In this document: in pieces, positions 26,395 through 34,036 of the stretch
How the letters are laid out: every line of letters starts with the position of its first letter
Numbering within the stretch: position 1 is the stretch's first letter
NCBI RefSeq assembly: GCF_003149455.1
Contig: NZ_QFFK01000008.1
Coordinates: 124,001 to 188,000, forward strand
Direction: 5' to 3'
Source of the DNA: Chitinophaga deserti
Lineage (GTDB): Bacteria; Bacteroidota; Bacteroidia; Chitinophagales; Chitinophagaceae
Length of the DNA: 64,000 bases
The notes under the pieces: model-generated
Databases searched by the model: none
The model's input: the letters and a program-made list of their open reading frames with translations, nothing else
What the model was told of the DNA's origin: nothing
Made by a program: the position numbers and the translations under genes

Positions 26395-28359
26395 TCAGTT
26401 AACGGGAATCGCATTATGAAGGGTGAGGTCTTCCGGTTGCAGTGCAGTTGTAATGGAGTTTTGCAGTTGCAATACTCTCGCGGCGTAGCCGGCTCCGCCC
26501 AGCACCTGCACCTGTTGCTGTTCTATAATTGCGGTGGTAGGTACATTGGGGAAGAAGGTCGTTCTGCCAAGTGCAACCGTGAACTGAATGGGATTCGGCG
26601 GATTATTATTATCATTTATTGTTACGCTGGCGGGGATAGCTACCTGAGCGCCCTCTGAATCCAGGATCTCCTGCATGCCTATCCGGTAATAGTAAATCGG
26701 GACATCTAAGTTCGTAAGGTCGTCCACGCATTGTTGGCCAGCCAATACAAGGAAGTTCGGATTGTCAGGTATCTGATAAGCATGTGCTTCGGTAGTGAGC
26801 ATCCCTCTGACCAGCATAGGCATCGTATATAAGTTGCCTGTAGCATTAGAAGGATTAAAGTAGTAGGGAGTTATAAATGTGTTTCTGAATATGGCGGTAG
26901 CATAGGGTATGTATCGAACAACCACATTATTTTTCAATCTTGCAAACCAGGCGGTAAATGCATTGTTTTGCTGGGCATAGCGTAATATTTCCATACCGTC
27001 GGCAAAGCCGGTCAGCAATTCAGGCTGATTCACCGGCACGTATTGTTTATTCCGCAGGCTTGCCCAATTCCACAAACGATTTTCTTTGTAAACCACTTCA
27101 AATATCTGTTGCAGGTAACAATTACTTCCGGTAGCTGCGGCAGGAGGGGTGCTCCAATGAAAATCCTGTGCATCCAGGTACAGGCCGTTGATCCCGCCGA
27201 TCGGAGCCTGCCCTCCGGCGATCAGGCTGGTGTTGCCTATGTTATTGGTTGCTTTGTTGAGTGATATTTCCATATCAATCAGGTATGGAAGGTATTGTTT
27301 CACCCGGAGGTTTTCCAGGTGAAGGTCCTGCATGGAAAAGCTGCAGGCAATAGCGCAAATAGCGCCTTCGATCCGGTAGAAAGTCCGGATGATGGCAGCA
27401 GCATTCTGGCTGTTGAAAATCAGGTAATCGCTCTGCGCAAATGGAAAATATCCGTTGAATTGAATCGTTGTACCGGTAAGATCATTGTTCAGGAATTCGA
27501 TGTATCCATAAGTATTACGCAGCTGCACATGTGGGGTAGACTGATAAACACGTGGTAAAATACCGTAAGTGGGAAGCGGCAGCCCGGTAAATGCCGGATG
27601 GGCCAGCTTATACGCTGCCAGCTGCGTATTGTATATTTCAAAAAGACTGGCCGTCATAAAGCCTGGGGTAACGGCATTGATAATATCCGCCCTACCGGCC
27701 AGGAGGCAGTCTGCCTCTATATCGCTGGGTTTATACACAAGCCTTTTTACTTCGGCGAGGGGATTGATGTCAAACACTTTAACAACATCAACATTTAATG
27801 TGAAGATCAATACCTGCGTACCGCCTTTATGAAAATCGGACCCGGTAGACTTGATGTAGATTAATTCCTGGACAACGTTGCTTGTACCGGGAGTAAGGGC
27901 GTCGAAGAATGTATTCAATGCCGCCTTGTCGGTATATACCCGCCGGCAGGCCTGCTCTATATTATTCGTAAAGTGATTGTAAAGCAATTGCAGTGCGCCG
28001 GTAGATACCGTGTAAGTGGCTCTGAAAGTATTGCGGTTATTCACATAATTGTTACCCAGGATGTTGGTGTCAAAATATTGCTGATAAGTCTGATTTTGGG
28101 GCACATTTGTATTTAATGCCTCGTCTACCGCAGGGCCGATATATAAGTCAAGCAATTCTGCCATTGCGTTCATCAGGTTGGCGGACCTAACGGCTGTTCT
28201 GACAAAGCTGTAGTTGGCTGCGCCGAGATTGGTGGCCAGGGTTGTCTGGAAGAATGTTTGCGCCATCGATAAGTAATCCAGGTATAATGAAGCGCGATTT
28301 GTGTCTGGCGGTGTTACGCGAAGCCTCCGCAGCTCGCCTTCCAGTTCAGTGTACGTCAT
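26395..28359 (-). CDS. LanM-type dehydratase domain protein without cyclase (DUF4135-like)
   Basis: A 654-residue protein; ATG at 28359 (MTYTELEGEL) is preferred over an in-frame TTG at 28383. It matches the dehydratase half of class II lanthipeptide synthetases: 'SDFHKGGTQVLIFTL' (174-188), 'RLVYKPSDIEAD' with Lys210, 'MQDLHLEN' with Asp345, His347 and Asn350, 'LIDMEISLN' with Asp362 and Glu364, 'RYIPYAT' with Arg482 and Thr488, and 'DDLTNLDVPIYYY' near the end. The Asp-His-Asn-Asp spacing (+2, +5, +17) and the Arg/Thr pair six apart equal those recalled for CylM phosphorylation and elimination residues. The LanC cyclase half (about 350 residues) is absent. It should phosphorylate and eliminate Ser/Thr in some substrate; which one is unknown. 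Confidence 0.85.
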   Translation of the reverse strand: MTYTELEGELRRLRVTPPDTNRASLYLDYLSMAQTFFQTTLATNLGAANYSFVRTAVRSANLMNAMAELLDLYIGPAVDEALNTNVPQNQTYQQYFDTNILGNNYVNNRNTFRATYTVSTGALQLLYNHFTNNIEQACRRVYTDKAALNTFFDALTPGTSNVVQELIYIKSTGSDFHKGGTQVLIFTLNVDVVKVFDINPLAEVKRLVYKPSDIEADCLLAGRADIINAVTPGFMTASLFEIYNTQLAAYKLAHPAFTGLPLPTYGILPRVYQSTPHVQLRNTYGYIEFLNNDLTGTTIQFNGYFPFAQSDYLIFNSQNAAAIIRTFYRIEGAICAIACSFSMQDLHLENLRVKQYLPYLIDMEISLNKATNNIGNTSLIAGGQAPIGGINGLYLDAQDFHWSTPPAAATGSNCYLQQIFEVVYKENRLWNWASLRNKQYVPVNQPELLTGFADGMEILRYAQQNNAFTAWFARLKNNVVVRYIPYATAIFRNTFITPYYFNPSNATGNLYTMPMLVRGMLTTEAHAYQIPDNPNFLVLAGQQCVDDLTNLDVPIYYYRIGMQEILDSEGAQVAIPASVTINDNNNPPNPIQFTVALGRTTFFPNVPTTAIIEQQQVQVLGGAGYAARVLQLQNSITTALQPEDLTLHNAIPVN

Positions 28360-28794
28360 AACAATAAGGGTTTTTAAGGGCAATACGCTTTACGCACAAC
28401 CGGTGGAGTGAACTCCGGTTATGGTAATGAAAAACCAATCTTACATTCCAGGGGAATGCAGTTTCAGCTTCACCAGCTGCGCATCAGGGTTACCTGACGA
28501 ACTTTAATAACACATCATGAAACAAGCGGGAAATGAAGATTTCTTAAAAAACAATTCGGGTTTTAAATAGTTAAGGGTGTAAATCGGTTACTGAGTTAAA
28601 CAATGTTCAAATAGGGCACTTCGAATTTAGCACTATTTACTTTATTTCACCAAAAGTTTTTTAAATACATACTCGTTTGATAGCGCCTTAGCAGCTAATT
28701 GCGGCATCCCGGGCGGATGATACAAGATCGTTACGAAAGTTCCTGTAAATTGCTGTTCTTATCAACTGCTATTCAATTATCCAATCATTTTACA
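28360..28794. other. Divergent intergenic region upstream of the long operon
   Basis: This 435-base, AT-rich region separates the operon start from the HEAT-like gene. A small inverted repeat (AACCGG / CCGGTT, 28396-28418) lies about 37-59 bases before the operon ATG and could be an operator. I found no exact TAnnTTTGC box in either direction and no convincing precursor-peptide ORF; the only short ORF noticed encodes 17 residues at 28517-28570 on the plus strand. Confidence 0.5.
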
Positions 28795-29313
28795 ATGACG
28801 ATTGAACAAGTATTCAAAGACAAAACCATCAAAGCAAAGGCAAAAGTGGCCACCATCGGCCAATGGTTAGCGGATGAGGAATTACCGGTAGAAGAGCTGC
28901 TGGCCTATGCAGAAAAGCAAAAGGCTTCAGACAAGGCAACCTGCATCGAAGCGGTAGAGTTTGCAACCAAAACCAAGCCTGCCATAGCTGATGAAAACCT
29001 GCTTACTTTCGTGACCCAATCACTGAAAGATGATGAACCCCGTGTAAAGTGGGAAAGCGCAAAGGTCATCGCTAATATTGCCAAACTGTTTCCGGCGCAA
29101 CTGTCCCCTTCCGTCAGGAACCTTTTAGGTAACGCAGAAAATCCCGGCACCGTAGTGCGTTGGGCTACGGCAACTGCATTAGCGGAAATCCTTAAACTGA
29201 AAACGGCCGCCAACACCAAACTGCTCCCCGCAGTGGAGGCGCTCTGCGAAAAAGAAGAAGATAACGGCGTAAAGAAAAAGTACCTCGACGGAATTAAGAA
29301 GGCAAAGAAATAG
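28795..29313 (+). CDS. HEAT-repeat-like protein
   Basis: A 172-residue all-helical protein; the ATG at 28795 (MTIEQVFKDKTIKAKAK) is preferred to a start at 28699, which would add an unlikely Cys/Leu-rich tail. The pattern of paired helices with small residues at fixed points ('DDEPRVKWESAKVIANIAKL', 'NPGTVVRWATATALAEILKL') is that of HEAT or armadillo repeats, about four units. Such proteins are scaffolds for protein contacts. It ends Lys-rich. It is convergent with the SMI1/KNR4 gene, only 2 bases apart, and starts an accessory stretch of immunity-like genes. Confidence 0.7.
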   Translation: MTIEQVFKDKTIKAKAKVATIGQWLADEELPVEELLAYAEKQKASDKATCIEAVEFATKTKPAIADENLLTFVTQSLKDDEPRVKWESAKVIANIAKLFPAQLSPSVRNLLGNAENPGTVVRWATATALAEILKLKTAANTKLLPAVEALCEKEEDNGVKKKYLDGIKKAKK

Positions 29314-29315
29314 CC

Positions 29316-29966
29316 TTACAGGCTGTTGTCCCAGGCTAACGGAATGCTTTGCTGCAGCTCCCGGAAAAGCTTTTTATCGTTAGTAGCGAGGTAAGCGCAG
29401 AGGGGAGCGCCTTTGTCGTTGGTAGGTACCAGCACAATTGCGGTATTGTTATGCAGGAAGAAACGGTAGTATTGATGGGTGATGCCTTTCACTTCCGTCC
29501 ATTCTTTTTCCAGTTGCTGCATGATGCTTTCCTCCAGGCCTTCTGCAAACGCCAGGTGTTCCAGTCCGCCCATAGCGGCCTGCACATATGCCATCGACCA
29601 TAGGAACTGCTCCATGGTATCTGCATCCAGCAACCACTCCTCCCGGTCTGCGTCGTAGCTCCCATAAACGGCAGGGTCGGGCTTGCCGAAATCTTCGTGA
29701 TCGATTCCCCAGATAACCACTTCCTGGTTCTCTGTATAAAATACCAGCATACCACTGTCCGATAAATATAGTTTCTCCGGGGGGAGGAGGCGGTTAAAGG
29801 CCGTATTCAGAGCTTCATGGCGGCCGAGGGTACTGTAGTAGTCGCGCAAAACACCCGGCAATTTAATGCCAAGGCGCTGTTCGGCCGCGGAGATCGTTTC
29901 TTCGTCGTAGCCCGCAGGTGTATCAGGCAGGGAGAAAAGTTGCTGAATGAGCGGTTTATAGGTCAT
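29316..29966 (-). CDS. SMI1/KNR4 (SUKH) family protein
   Basis: A 216-residue protein whose first 70 residues carry the SMI1/KNR4 signature: 'DEETISAAEQRLGIKLPGVL' followed by 'RDYYSTLGRH', then 'LYLSDSGMLVFYTENQEV' and 'WGIDHEDFGKPDP'. In bacteria this fold is common among immunity proteins of polymorphic toxin systems, where it binds and blocks a toxin domain. No toxin gene is next to it. It overlaps the 3' end of the upstream minus-strand gene by 11 bases, so the two are one unit. Role as an immunity protein is an inference from the family and the company it keeps. Confidence 0.8.
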   Translation of the reverse strand: MTYKPLIQQLFSLPDTPAGYDEETISAAEQRLGIKLPGVLRDYYSTLGRHEALNTAFNRLLPPEKLYLSDSGMLVFYTENQEVVIWGIDHEDFGKPDPAVYGSYDADREEWLLDADTMEQFLWSMAYVQAAMGGLEHLAFAEGLEESIMQQLEKEWTEVKGITHQYYRFFLHNNTAIVLVPTNDKGAPLCAYLATNDKKLFRELQQSIPLAWDNSL

Positions 29967-30651
29967 GTGGTGGTAGTACTAATTTGTATTCGCGTTTAAA
30001 GCTTTTAGGGTTGAGATCCTGGAATGAGAACTGCTCCGGGTGTGCTGTGAAGGAGCCCAGCAGTGATAGGGCCTGCTCCTGCGTATAATCTTTCGGGTAA
30101 TATATGCCGTCGAAGGTAACCCCGGTCAGATGGGCTTCGAAACTGTGTTTGAATTCATCATCCCCGGCGTAGGAGAGGGCAATGTTGCCCGTCCAATGGA
30201 TGTGGAAGGTATTATTTGCCTGCCTTTCTATGCGGATGTTATGATTGGCAACGGAATCGTGCCCCAGTAAATAAATGCTGAAGGAGAGATCGTCGTACTC
30301 CCAGTTATCAGGGAGTGGCAGGGTATCCGCAGTAAGCGTCAGTGTTTCCCATCCCCCGAAACTGAACTTTTCACCGGGCGCCGCTATACAGATGCCGGAA
30401 TTTTCATGTGCCGTGGATGATAACTTACAGCTGTGATAATTACCCCAAACGCCTTTGGAATCCCAGTCGGATTTCGTTTCGTCTTCATCATCTTCTTCCT
30501 CACTAACATCTTCCGCATAATAATCGTCGGTTTCAAGGTGGAAATGAAAGAAAAGTCCTGCTTCCGGGTCCATGGCAGCACTCCATATAAACTTTTTGAT
30601 GCGGTGGCCACCCGGGTAGGGGTTGTCTTTAAAGTATATCCGGTTCTCCAT
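29956..30651 (-). CDS. Unknown protein in a pair with the SUKH gene
   Basis: A 231-residue protein starting at the ATG at 30651 (MENRIYFKDNPYPGGHRIKK). It is soluble, with an acidic run near residue 55 (EDVSEEEDDEDE) and several aromatic beta-like segments ('FHIHWTGNIALSYAGDDEF', 'HLTGVTFDGIYYP'). I do not recognise the family. Its 3' end overlaps the start of the SMI1/KNR4 gene, so it is the first gene of that two-gene unit and probably shares its job. Its upstream region has a well-formed promoter and repeated TGTAGAC sites. Confidence 0.7.
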   Translation of the reverse strand: MENRIYFKDNPYPGGHRIKKFIWSAAMDPEAGLFFHFHLETDDYYAEDVSEEEDDEDETKSDWDSKGVWGNYHSCKLSSTAHENSGICIAAPGEKFSFGGWETLTLTADTLPLPDNWEYDDLSFSIYLLGHDSVANHNIRIERQANNTFHIHWTGNIALSYAGDDEFKHSFEAHLTGVTFDGIYYPKDYTQEQALSLLGSFTAHPEQFSFQDLNPKSFKREYKLVLPPHDL

Positions 30652-30703
30652 ATTTGTAATCAATGAATGTCGCTGTAAATATAATAAACAATGGAAGTCC
30701 ACC

Positions 30704-30796
30704 GTCTACAGCGCAAATATAACGTGCCATGGCCCGCTTTGAAACACTGTAGACGTTTTGTAGACACCGCCTTACCGGGCCTGTAGACGCTTTGTA
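30704..30796. promoter_or_regulatory. Repeated TGTAGAC sites in a divergent control region
   Basis: The heptamer TGTAGAC occurs at 30748-30754, 30759-30765 (11 bases later) and 30782-30788, and in inverted form at 30704-30710 just past the -7 box. Two copies extend to 16-bp near-repeats (CTGTAGACGTTTTGTA at 30747 and CTGTAGACGCTTTGTA at 30781, one mismatch). They lie between the divergent genes starting at 30651 and 30921, so a regulator could control both. Confidence 0.5.
30713..30721 (-). promoter_or_regulatory. Promoter -7 box of the SUKH unit
   Basis: On the minus strand TATATTTGC fits TAnnTTTGC, and a TTTC lies 19 bases upstream, close to the TTTG of the -33 element. It lies 62 bases before the ATG at 30651. 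Confidence 0.6.
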
Positions 30797-30920
30797 AGCG
30801 CCTGTTATTTGGAAGCAGTGGCTACAGCATGCATCTTTGCGGAAAGAAATTTTATCATGTAAACCGGCCTTAGGCTCCTGCCAGAGGCTGAAGGAAGCAA
30901 AATTCAAAATATAGCCTCGT

Positions 30921-31679
30921 ATGAACGATAACATCTTTTACACCAATGGAGACAGTCCTGAAATGCTCAGGGCCATTGCTAAGGCACAGGAAACGTTTAA
31001 ATATTGCTGGCGGGAGTTGAGCTGGGAAGCACGCCGCATTGTGCCGGCGCTGGACCTGGCCTACGTTAAGATCGCTTTCGTACAGCCATCCGGCCATCCT
31101 GATAAACCTAAAGTAGAATACATGTGGGTAGGCGATGTGGGATTCGATGGAGACAAGGTTTCCGGCACCCTCATCAATACGCCTTCCATCGTTAATAACG
31201 TGGCGAACGGGGATTTCATTGAAGCGCCCCTCAGCCGGCTGTGCGACTGGCTTTTCTCCAGTAACGACATTCCATATGGCGGTTTCACCATCCAGGTATT
31301 ACGCAGTGAAATGGAAGAAGAGCAGCGCGATGAACATGATGAAGCCTGGGGCCTCGACTTCGGTGAGCCTGACGAAGTCTACATCGTACGTGAGGAAGAA
31401 ACCGATCCCGCTACGCAGGAAGAGCATCCCATGAGCATCAATATGAAAGACAGTCTGCTCCAGTTCCTCCAAAAGAACCCCGCAGAGGCTACGAATGCAG
31501 ACGAAGACGGCTTTACCATGCTGCACCGCGAAGCCATTGCCGGCAACCGCAGTACGGTGGAAGTGCTGCTGCTCGCAGGGGCCAACAAATCCGCTCAAAC
31601 CAAATCAGGAAAATCCGCACTGGATTTCGCGCATCAGCTTAACTGGCTACATCTCCTTCCGCTATTACAAACCACCTGA
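30921..31679 (+). CDS. DUF2314 plus ankyrin-repeat protein
   Basis: A 252-residue soluble protein of two parts. Residues about 12-135 match DUF2314 (YegJ-like): 'AIAKAQETFKYCWRELSWEA', 'YVKIAFVQPSG', 'VEYMWVGDVGFDGDKVSGTL' and 'PLSRLCDWLF'. Residues about 175-250 hold two ankyrin repeats ('DEDGFTMLHREAIAGNRSTV', 'EVLLLAGANKSAQTKSGKSA'). The linker is very acidic. DUF2314 and ankyrin proteins are often found among immunity genes next to toxin systems, and the neighbours here fit that picture. It is divergent from the SUKH unit and shares its control region. Confidence 0.8.
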   Translation: MNDNIFYTNGDSPEMLRAIAKAQETFKYCWRELSWEARRIVPALDLAYVKIAFVQPSGHPDKPKVEYMWVGDVGFDGDKVSGTLINTPSIVNNVANGDFIEAPLSRLCDWLFSSNDIPYGGFTIQVLRSEMEEEQRDEHDEAWGLDFGEPDEVYIVREEETDPATQEEHPMSINMKDSLLQFLQKNPAEATNADEDGFTMLHREAIAGNRSTVEVLLLAGANKSAQTKSGKSALDFAHQLNWLHLLPLLQTT

Positions 31680-31717
31680 TCCTGCGCTGTACAATCAATA
31701 GAACCGGAATAGGTGTC

Positions 31718-32332
31718 ATGAAAGCCCTGATCATTAGCCTGCAACTGATTGTGGGGGATTTTGACGGAGATGGAAAAACAGAGCGCCTCAGGCTTATGTT
31801 ACTTCCTGATTCGGTATTGGCACTGGTTCCGGATAAGCAGGGGATAGATACTTTTATTGTTGACCCGGCCATGCAGGCGAAAGGCTTCCTGTACCTGAGA
31901 AACGAAGGCGATCTCAACGGAGATGGTGGCCACGAGTTCAGCTACATTCCCGATGCTGCCGATTATTCAAATATCAATACCTGTTTTATCATTTCCCTTC
32001 AGCATGGCAAATGGACAGTATGGTATGATTTCGAAGTGATGGAAACCGAACTGAAGCTGCCATTGATAACGAAAATAGATAATGGCCGGATCAAGATCTG
32101 GCGATATAATGCGGAGATGGGGGAGATGGAATATGTAACTGTCGCACCAGATCAAAGAATTCCCCGCCTAACGGATATCCGGCATGGCAGGGTATTCCGG
32201 AGAAAATACAATTCGTTATTGGATGATGTAGATAAAATCTTCATAATCATGAGCCGATACGAACACGGGTACATTAGCCCAGGGAGCTTTTCCTTTGTTG
32301 GCATTCACGGTATGCTTCACGAGTTCCTGTAG
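31718..32332 (+). CDS. VCBS/FG-GAP-like protein
   Basis: A 204-residue protein with two calcium-binding-like loops, 'GDFDGDGKTERLRLM' near residue 13 and 'GDLNGDGGHEFSYIP' near residue 64, of the FG-GAP/VCBS kind that form beta-propeller blades. Only about two blades are present, so it is either a fragment-like short member or pairs with other chains. The N-terminus (MKALIISLQLIV) is a short hydrophobic stretch, a poor signal peptide. The last 38 or so codons overlap, in the opposite direction, the 3' end of the gene at 32216-32791; the true C-terminus may therefore differ from its ancestors. Starts 38 bases after the ankyrin gene. Confidence 0.65.
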   Translation: MKALIISLQLIVGDFDGDGKTERLRLMLLPDSVLALVPDKQGIDTFIVDPAMQAKGFLYLRNEGDLNGDGGHEFSYIPDAADYSNINTCFIISLQHGKWTVWYDFEVMETELKLPLITKIDNGRIKIWRYNAEMGEMEYVTVAPDQRIPRLTDIRHGRVFRRKYNSLLDDVDKIFIIMSRYEHGYISPGSFSFVGIHGMLHEFL

Positions 32333-32791
32333 CCGCAGGATCACCAGGTATTCCTGCAACTCGCAGGACTGCCGTAATTGATCATCGCGGTAGCCTTCGG
32401 ATTGCATGTAGTTTTTGTTGGCTTCCTGCAATGCTTCAAAGCCCGTGATGGTAAGGGTTTTTTCGGATTCCCCCGCGAAATCGGTCAGCCAGTCGAGGTT
32501 ATCACGGTTAGCGACCGATTCATAAGCGAGGAGATGAAGCAGCCAGCGGTCGTATTGCGTGGTGAAGCTGTTCATTTCAACGTAGATGGCTTTGATATCT
32601 ATTTCCTCTTCTTCGGTCATGGCGGCGTAGAAGTGATTCAGAAAAGCCGTCAGGGGCGGCTGAAGGTGCAGTAAGTCTTTCCCGATCACCTGATGGAAGA
32701 CGGATGCGGGTAATTGACTGAGCGCAGCCTCCGTTTCACGGATGGCGGTTTCTATTTGTCCTGCCTGTATGAGATCCTGTATTTGTTGCAT
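32216..32791 (-). CDS. Unknown helical acidic protein
   Basis: A 191-residue soluble, mostly helical protein (MQQIQDLIQAGQIETAIRE) that I do not recognise. The first 25 residues look like one half of a TPR-like helix pair. It has an acidic stretch 'AAMTEEEEIDIKAIYVEMNS' and ends 'HDYEDFIYIIQ'. No membrane part or catalytic motif is seen. Its size, charge and place between other immunity-like genes suggest a related role. Its 3' end overlaps the convergent VCBS-like gene by 117 bases, which is unusual for this otherwise loosely packed region. Confidence 0.6.
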   Translation of the reverse strand: MQQIQDLIQAGQIETAIRETEAALSQLPASVFHQVIGKDLLHLQPPLTAFLNHFYAAMTEEEEIDIKAIYVEMNSFTTQYDRWLLHLLAYESVANRDNLDWLTDFAGESEKTLTITGFEALQEANKNYMQSEGYRDDQLRQSCELQEYLVILRLQELVKHTVNANKGKAPWANVPVFVSAHDYEDFIYIIQ

Positions 32792-32879
32792 GCTGATATA
32801 CTATCTGGCAAAGTAACGGTATATCTCACACTTATTTATACTTGCCATAATCCTTTCTGCATCTTACGTGATCAGCTGA

Positions 32880-33668
32880 TCAGAACACCTCGAGTATCCT
32901 GGCGCTCCCAGCGTATCTCACTTGCACTATCTCGCCGTATCTGTCCGGCATACCCATTTCTATACCTATTCCCGCTACAAATGAAGCATTGTCCGGTACC
33001 TGGCCGGTCAGCTGCACGGTGAGTTGTGTTCCCTCCGCATTAGCCTCCTGGTGGTGCCATTCGGTTCTGGCCGGGTGCCCATGCCCAAACCCGGTGTAAG
33101 TGCTTTCAAATCCTCTTTCTCCGTGTATAATGTCGCCCGTAATCCCAAGGGACAGTACGATCCGGTAATACGGCGCTTTCCATGGGAGGCGCAGGTTGAT
33201 GCCGGGGGTAATTGCCGGCAGGGTGATGGTGGCGGTCAGCTGCTGCCTGTCTGTTTGTATGGGGATGTAATCACGGAGAATACCCTCAAACGGATGATCC
33301 CTGTTCAATGTGAAGCCTTTTACAATTTCCCGGTGATGGGAGAGGAGAACGCTTCTGACGCCACGTTCGGTGCCGGAGGGCTTCCGCTGTATTATCCGGA
33401 ATAACTGGTTTAATGCCCCGGTGAAGTTGGGATCACCCAAATGAAGCAACGGACTAATGGCATGGCGGAAGGAGTTCGTCATTTTGTTGCAGGCGCCGAA
33501 GTCGGACAGGTTCTTCCGGGTCATGTCAAACCCCGGGTCCTCCAGGAACTGCTTTTTCGAAGGACCGCCCGGCCTTCTGAGGATCAGCTTGTCCGATCCC
33601 TTTCTCCGATAGGCGGTCAGGTTACCCAGTATAGCGGGCAGATCAAGGTTAGAAGTCGCTTTAGACAT
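32880..33668 (-). CDS. Unknown Bacteroidota protein
   Basis: A 262-residue protein with no signal peptide. The start 'GNLTAYRRKGSDKLILRRPG' followed by 'DPGFDMTRKNLSDFGACNKM' resembles a family of unknown proteins common in Bacteroidota that open with 'G-x-L-x-N-L-x-x-Y' and then a basic 'R-x-K/P-G' patch; this is from memory. The N-terminal half is basic and helical; the C-terminal half (about 130-260) is beta-rich and looks like a jelly roll. It is monocistronic. Its upstream region is the 121-base block of phased 11-bp units, which begins 34 bases before its ATG. Confidence 0.6.
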   Translation of the reverse strand: MSKATSNLDLPAILGNLTAYRRKGSDKLILRRPGGPSKKQFLEDPGFDMTRKNLSDFGACNKMTNSFRHAISPLLHLGDPNFTGALNQLFRIIQRKPSGTERGVRSVLLSHHREIVKGFTLNRDHPFEGILRDYIPIQTDRQQLTATITLPAITPGINLRLPWKAPYYRIVLSLGITGDIIHGERGFESTYTGFGHGHPARTEWHHQEANAEGTQLTVQLTGQVPDNASFVAGIGIEMGMPDRYGEIVQVRYAGSARILEVF

Positions 33669-33701
33669 AGTGTAGTTTGCTTCTAATAACAGTGTAGTTA
33701 C

Positions 33702-33822
33702 GGGAATGTTTAGGGAATACCTAGGGAATGATAGGAGTATGTCTAGCCTATATCTAGCCTCTTATAAGGGCTAGACATAGGCTAGATATAGGCTAAACAT
33801 AGGCTAAATATAGGCTAGATAT
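33702..33822. repeat. Eleven phased 11-bp units
   Basis: The 121 bases divide into exactly eleven 11-bp units. The first three are GGGAATGTTTA, GGGAATACCTA and GGGAATGATAG; two central units (GAGTATGTCTA, GCCTATATCTA) are inverted relative to the last group; the final four are AGGCTAGATAT, AGGCTAAACAT, AGGCTAAATAT and AGGCTAGATAT. The inverted central part can pair with the last part across CTCTTATAAGGG. The period equals about one helical turn, so a protein could bind one face. It is just upstream of the minus-strand gene starting at 33668. Confidence 0.75.
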
Positions 33823-34036
33823 ATCGGAAAGTTCGAGGCAATTACAAGCTGGTTATAAGGGGACTAACACGGGTTAAGCCGCCGGTTAGCAGGCGGTTGG
33901 ATGTAAAAAAATCTTTAATAATGTTTACAGGAACCGGGGTGGGGGATTCCTGATTTTACTTTAAAGGATTGGTTAATCATCCTGTATAAACTTCGGTTGT
34001 TTTGTATTTCCAATTTTTGTTCAATGTTCCAGGCTG

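Noticed and set aside
10799..28359. Extracellular contractile injection system or phage tail locus
   Set aside because: No sheath, tube, baseplate, LysM hub, spike or AAA+ ATPase was recognised among the six genes; the large proteins share only their size and beta-richness with tail parts.
10799..28359. Secreted adhesin cluster using the type IX secretion system
   Set aside because: None of the proteins has a signal peptide or the C-terminal sorting domain used by that system.
28517..28570. 17-codon frame as a lanthipeptide precursor for the LanM-like enzyme
   Set aside because: It has no Cys and only one Ser, no leader-like part, and runs away from the operon.
33702..33822. CRISPR array
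   Set aside because: Units are 11 bp long with no unique spacers, and there are no cas genes in the window.
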